NCBI GenBank assembly: GCA_936931335.1
Contig: CAKZIH010000401.1
Span: 1 to 6,028 of the forward strand
DNA: 6,028 nucleotides
From: an uncultured Nostocoides sp.
GTDB taxonomy: Bacteria; Actinomycetota; Actinomycetes; Actinomycetales; Dermatophilaceae
Direction: 5' to 3'
Under the pieces are notes generated by a model. It did not search any database. It saw nothing but the letters and a program-made list of their open reading frames with translations, and had not been told where the DNA came from. Shown one piece after another: positions 5,716 through 6,028 of the stretch (position 1 is its first letter; each line of letters starts with the position of its first letter). A program made the translations under genes and the position numbers.

Positions 5716-6000
5716 TCAGCCGGGTCCCTGCTGGACGGTTGCTCGACCAACTCCGGTGACCTCGCCGGCCTGTCGGTTGACCCGATCGGTGAAGGCGGGG
5801 TCGTCGTCGATGGTTGTTGTCTGGTCATCCGCGCACCGCTGCATGCGGTCGCCCATTTGAGCCTGTGCTCTTTCGTGGCGGGGTTGCCCTGGCCAGGGTT
5901 GGTGGGTTTCGGAGCAGTGGCTGCGGATGCGGTTGGTCGTGCGGTCGGTGAAGTAGGGCAGAGCGTAGCGGTGCTGGGGTTGACCCCGTTTGACGGACAT
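5716..6000 (-). CDS. Hypothetical protein or gene remnant
   Basis: The frame from ATG 6000 gives 94 residues, beginning MSVKRGQPQHRYALPYFTDR. In codons about 8-30 nearly all third bases are G or C, typical of coding DNA in such a genome; later codons are less biased. The product is polar, rich in Arg, Gln, Thr and Asp, with no signal peptide or membrane segment, and I do not recognise it. No ribosome-binding site precedes ATG 6000. Three bases upstream of it is an in-frame TAA (6004-6006), preceded by codons reading TTAAQAA, which may be the tail of another gene or the same frame interrupted by a stop. A decayed transposase or other mobile gene is possible but not shown. Confidence 0.3.
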   Translation of the reverse strand: MSVKRGQPQHRYALPYFTDRTTNRIRSHCSETHQPWPGQPRHERAQAQMGDRMQRCADDQTTTIDDDPAFTDRVNRQAGEVTGVGRATVQQGPG

Positions 6001-6028
6001 CGCTTATGCGGCTTGGGCCGCGGTGGTG

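Noticed and set aside
5513..5860. 115-codon + strand open frame
   Set aside because: It is a Pro/Arg/Ser-rich product with no motif or ribosome-binding site. It partly overlaps the - strand frame at 5716-6000, which has the better codon pattern.

Overview
The window comes from a high-GC bacterium, most likely an actinomycete. Coding thirds are G/C-rich, genes use TTG and GTG starts, and the window holds cell wall-binding type 2 (CWB2) repeats, a Tat-exported PIG-L deacetylase and a large double-FtsX permease. No marker gene allows a genus call.

Left part (1-1886). On the + strand is the C-terminal part of a CWB2 surface protein (152-829). Before it, a fragment of one more repeat (66-137) lies in another frame, so the gene is cut at its 5' side and shifted by one base. 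Convergent to it on the - strand is a twin-arginine-exported PIG-L/LmbE deacetylase (904-1671). Between the PIG-L gene and the ABC operon lies what looks like a broken small gene (about 1690-1886, - strand): an excellent ribosome-binding site, a 7-codon frame and a coding-like tail in other frames. Both ends of this half therefore show signs of decay or of indel errors.

Middle and right part (2010-5410, - strand). This is one compact operon: candidate promoter (5374-5402), a 128-residue secreted four-cysteine protein (4941-5327), a LolD/MacB-type ATPase (4279-4941) and a 734-residue double-FtsX permease (2078-4282). A strong stem-loop follows (2010-2045). The genes are joined by TGATG and TTGA stop/start overlaps, so the three products are probably made in a fixed ratio and work together. 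The layout recalls lactococcin 972-type cassettes (small secreted peptide plus a dedicated ABC ATPase and a large permease), but the secreted protein does not look like lactococcin 972. This cassette is the best candidate for an undescribed system here.

Right edge (5403-6028). No recognisable gene. One - strand frame (5716-6000) has coding-like codon use over part of its length and may be a hypothetical gene or a remnant. Several short perfect palindromes lie in the same stretch.
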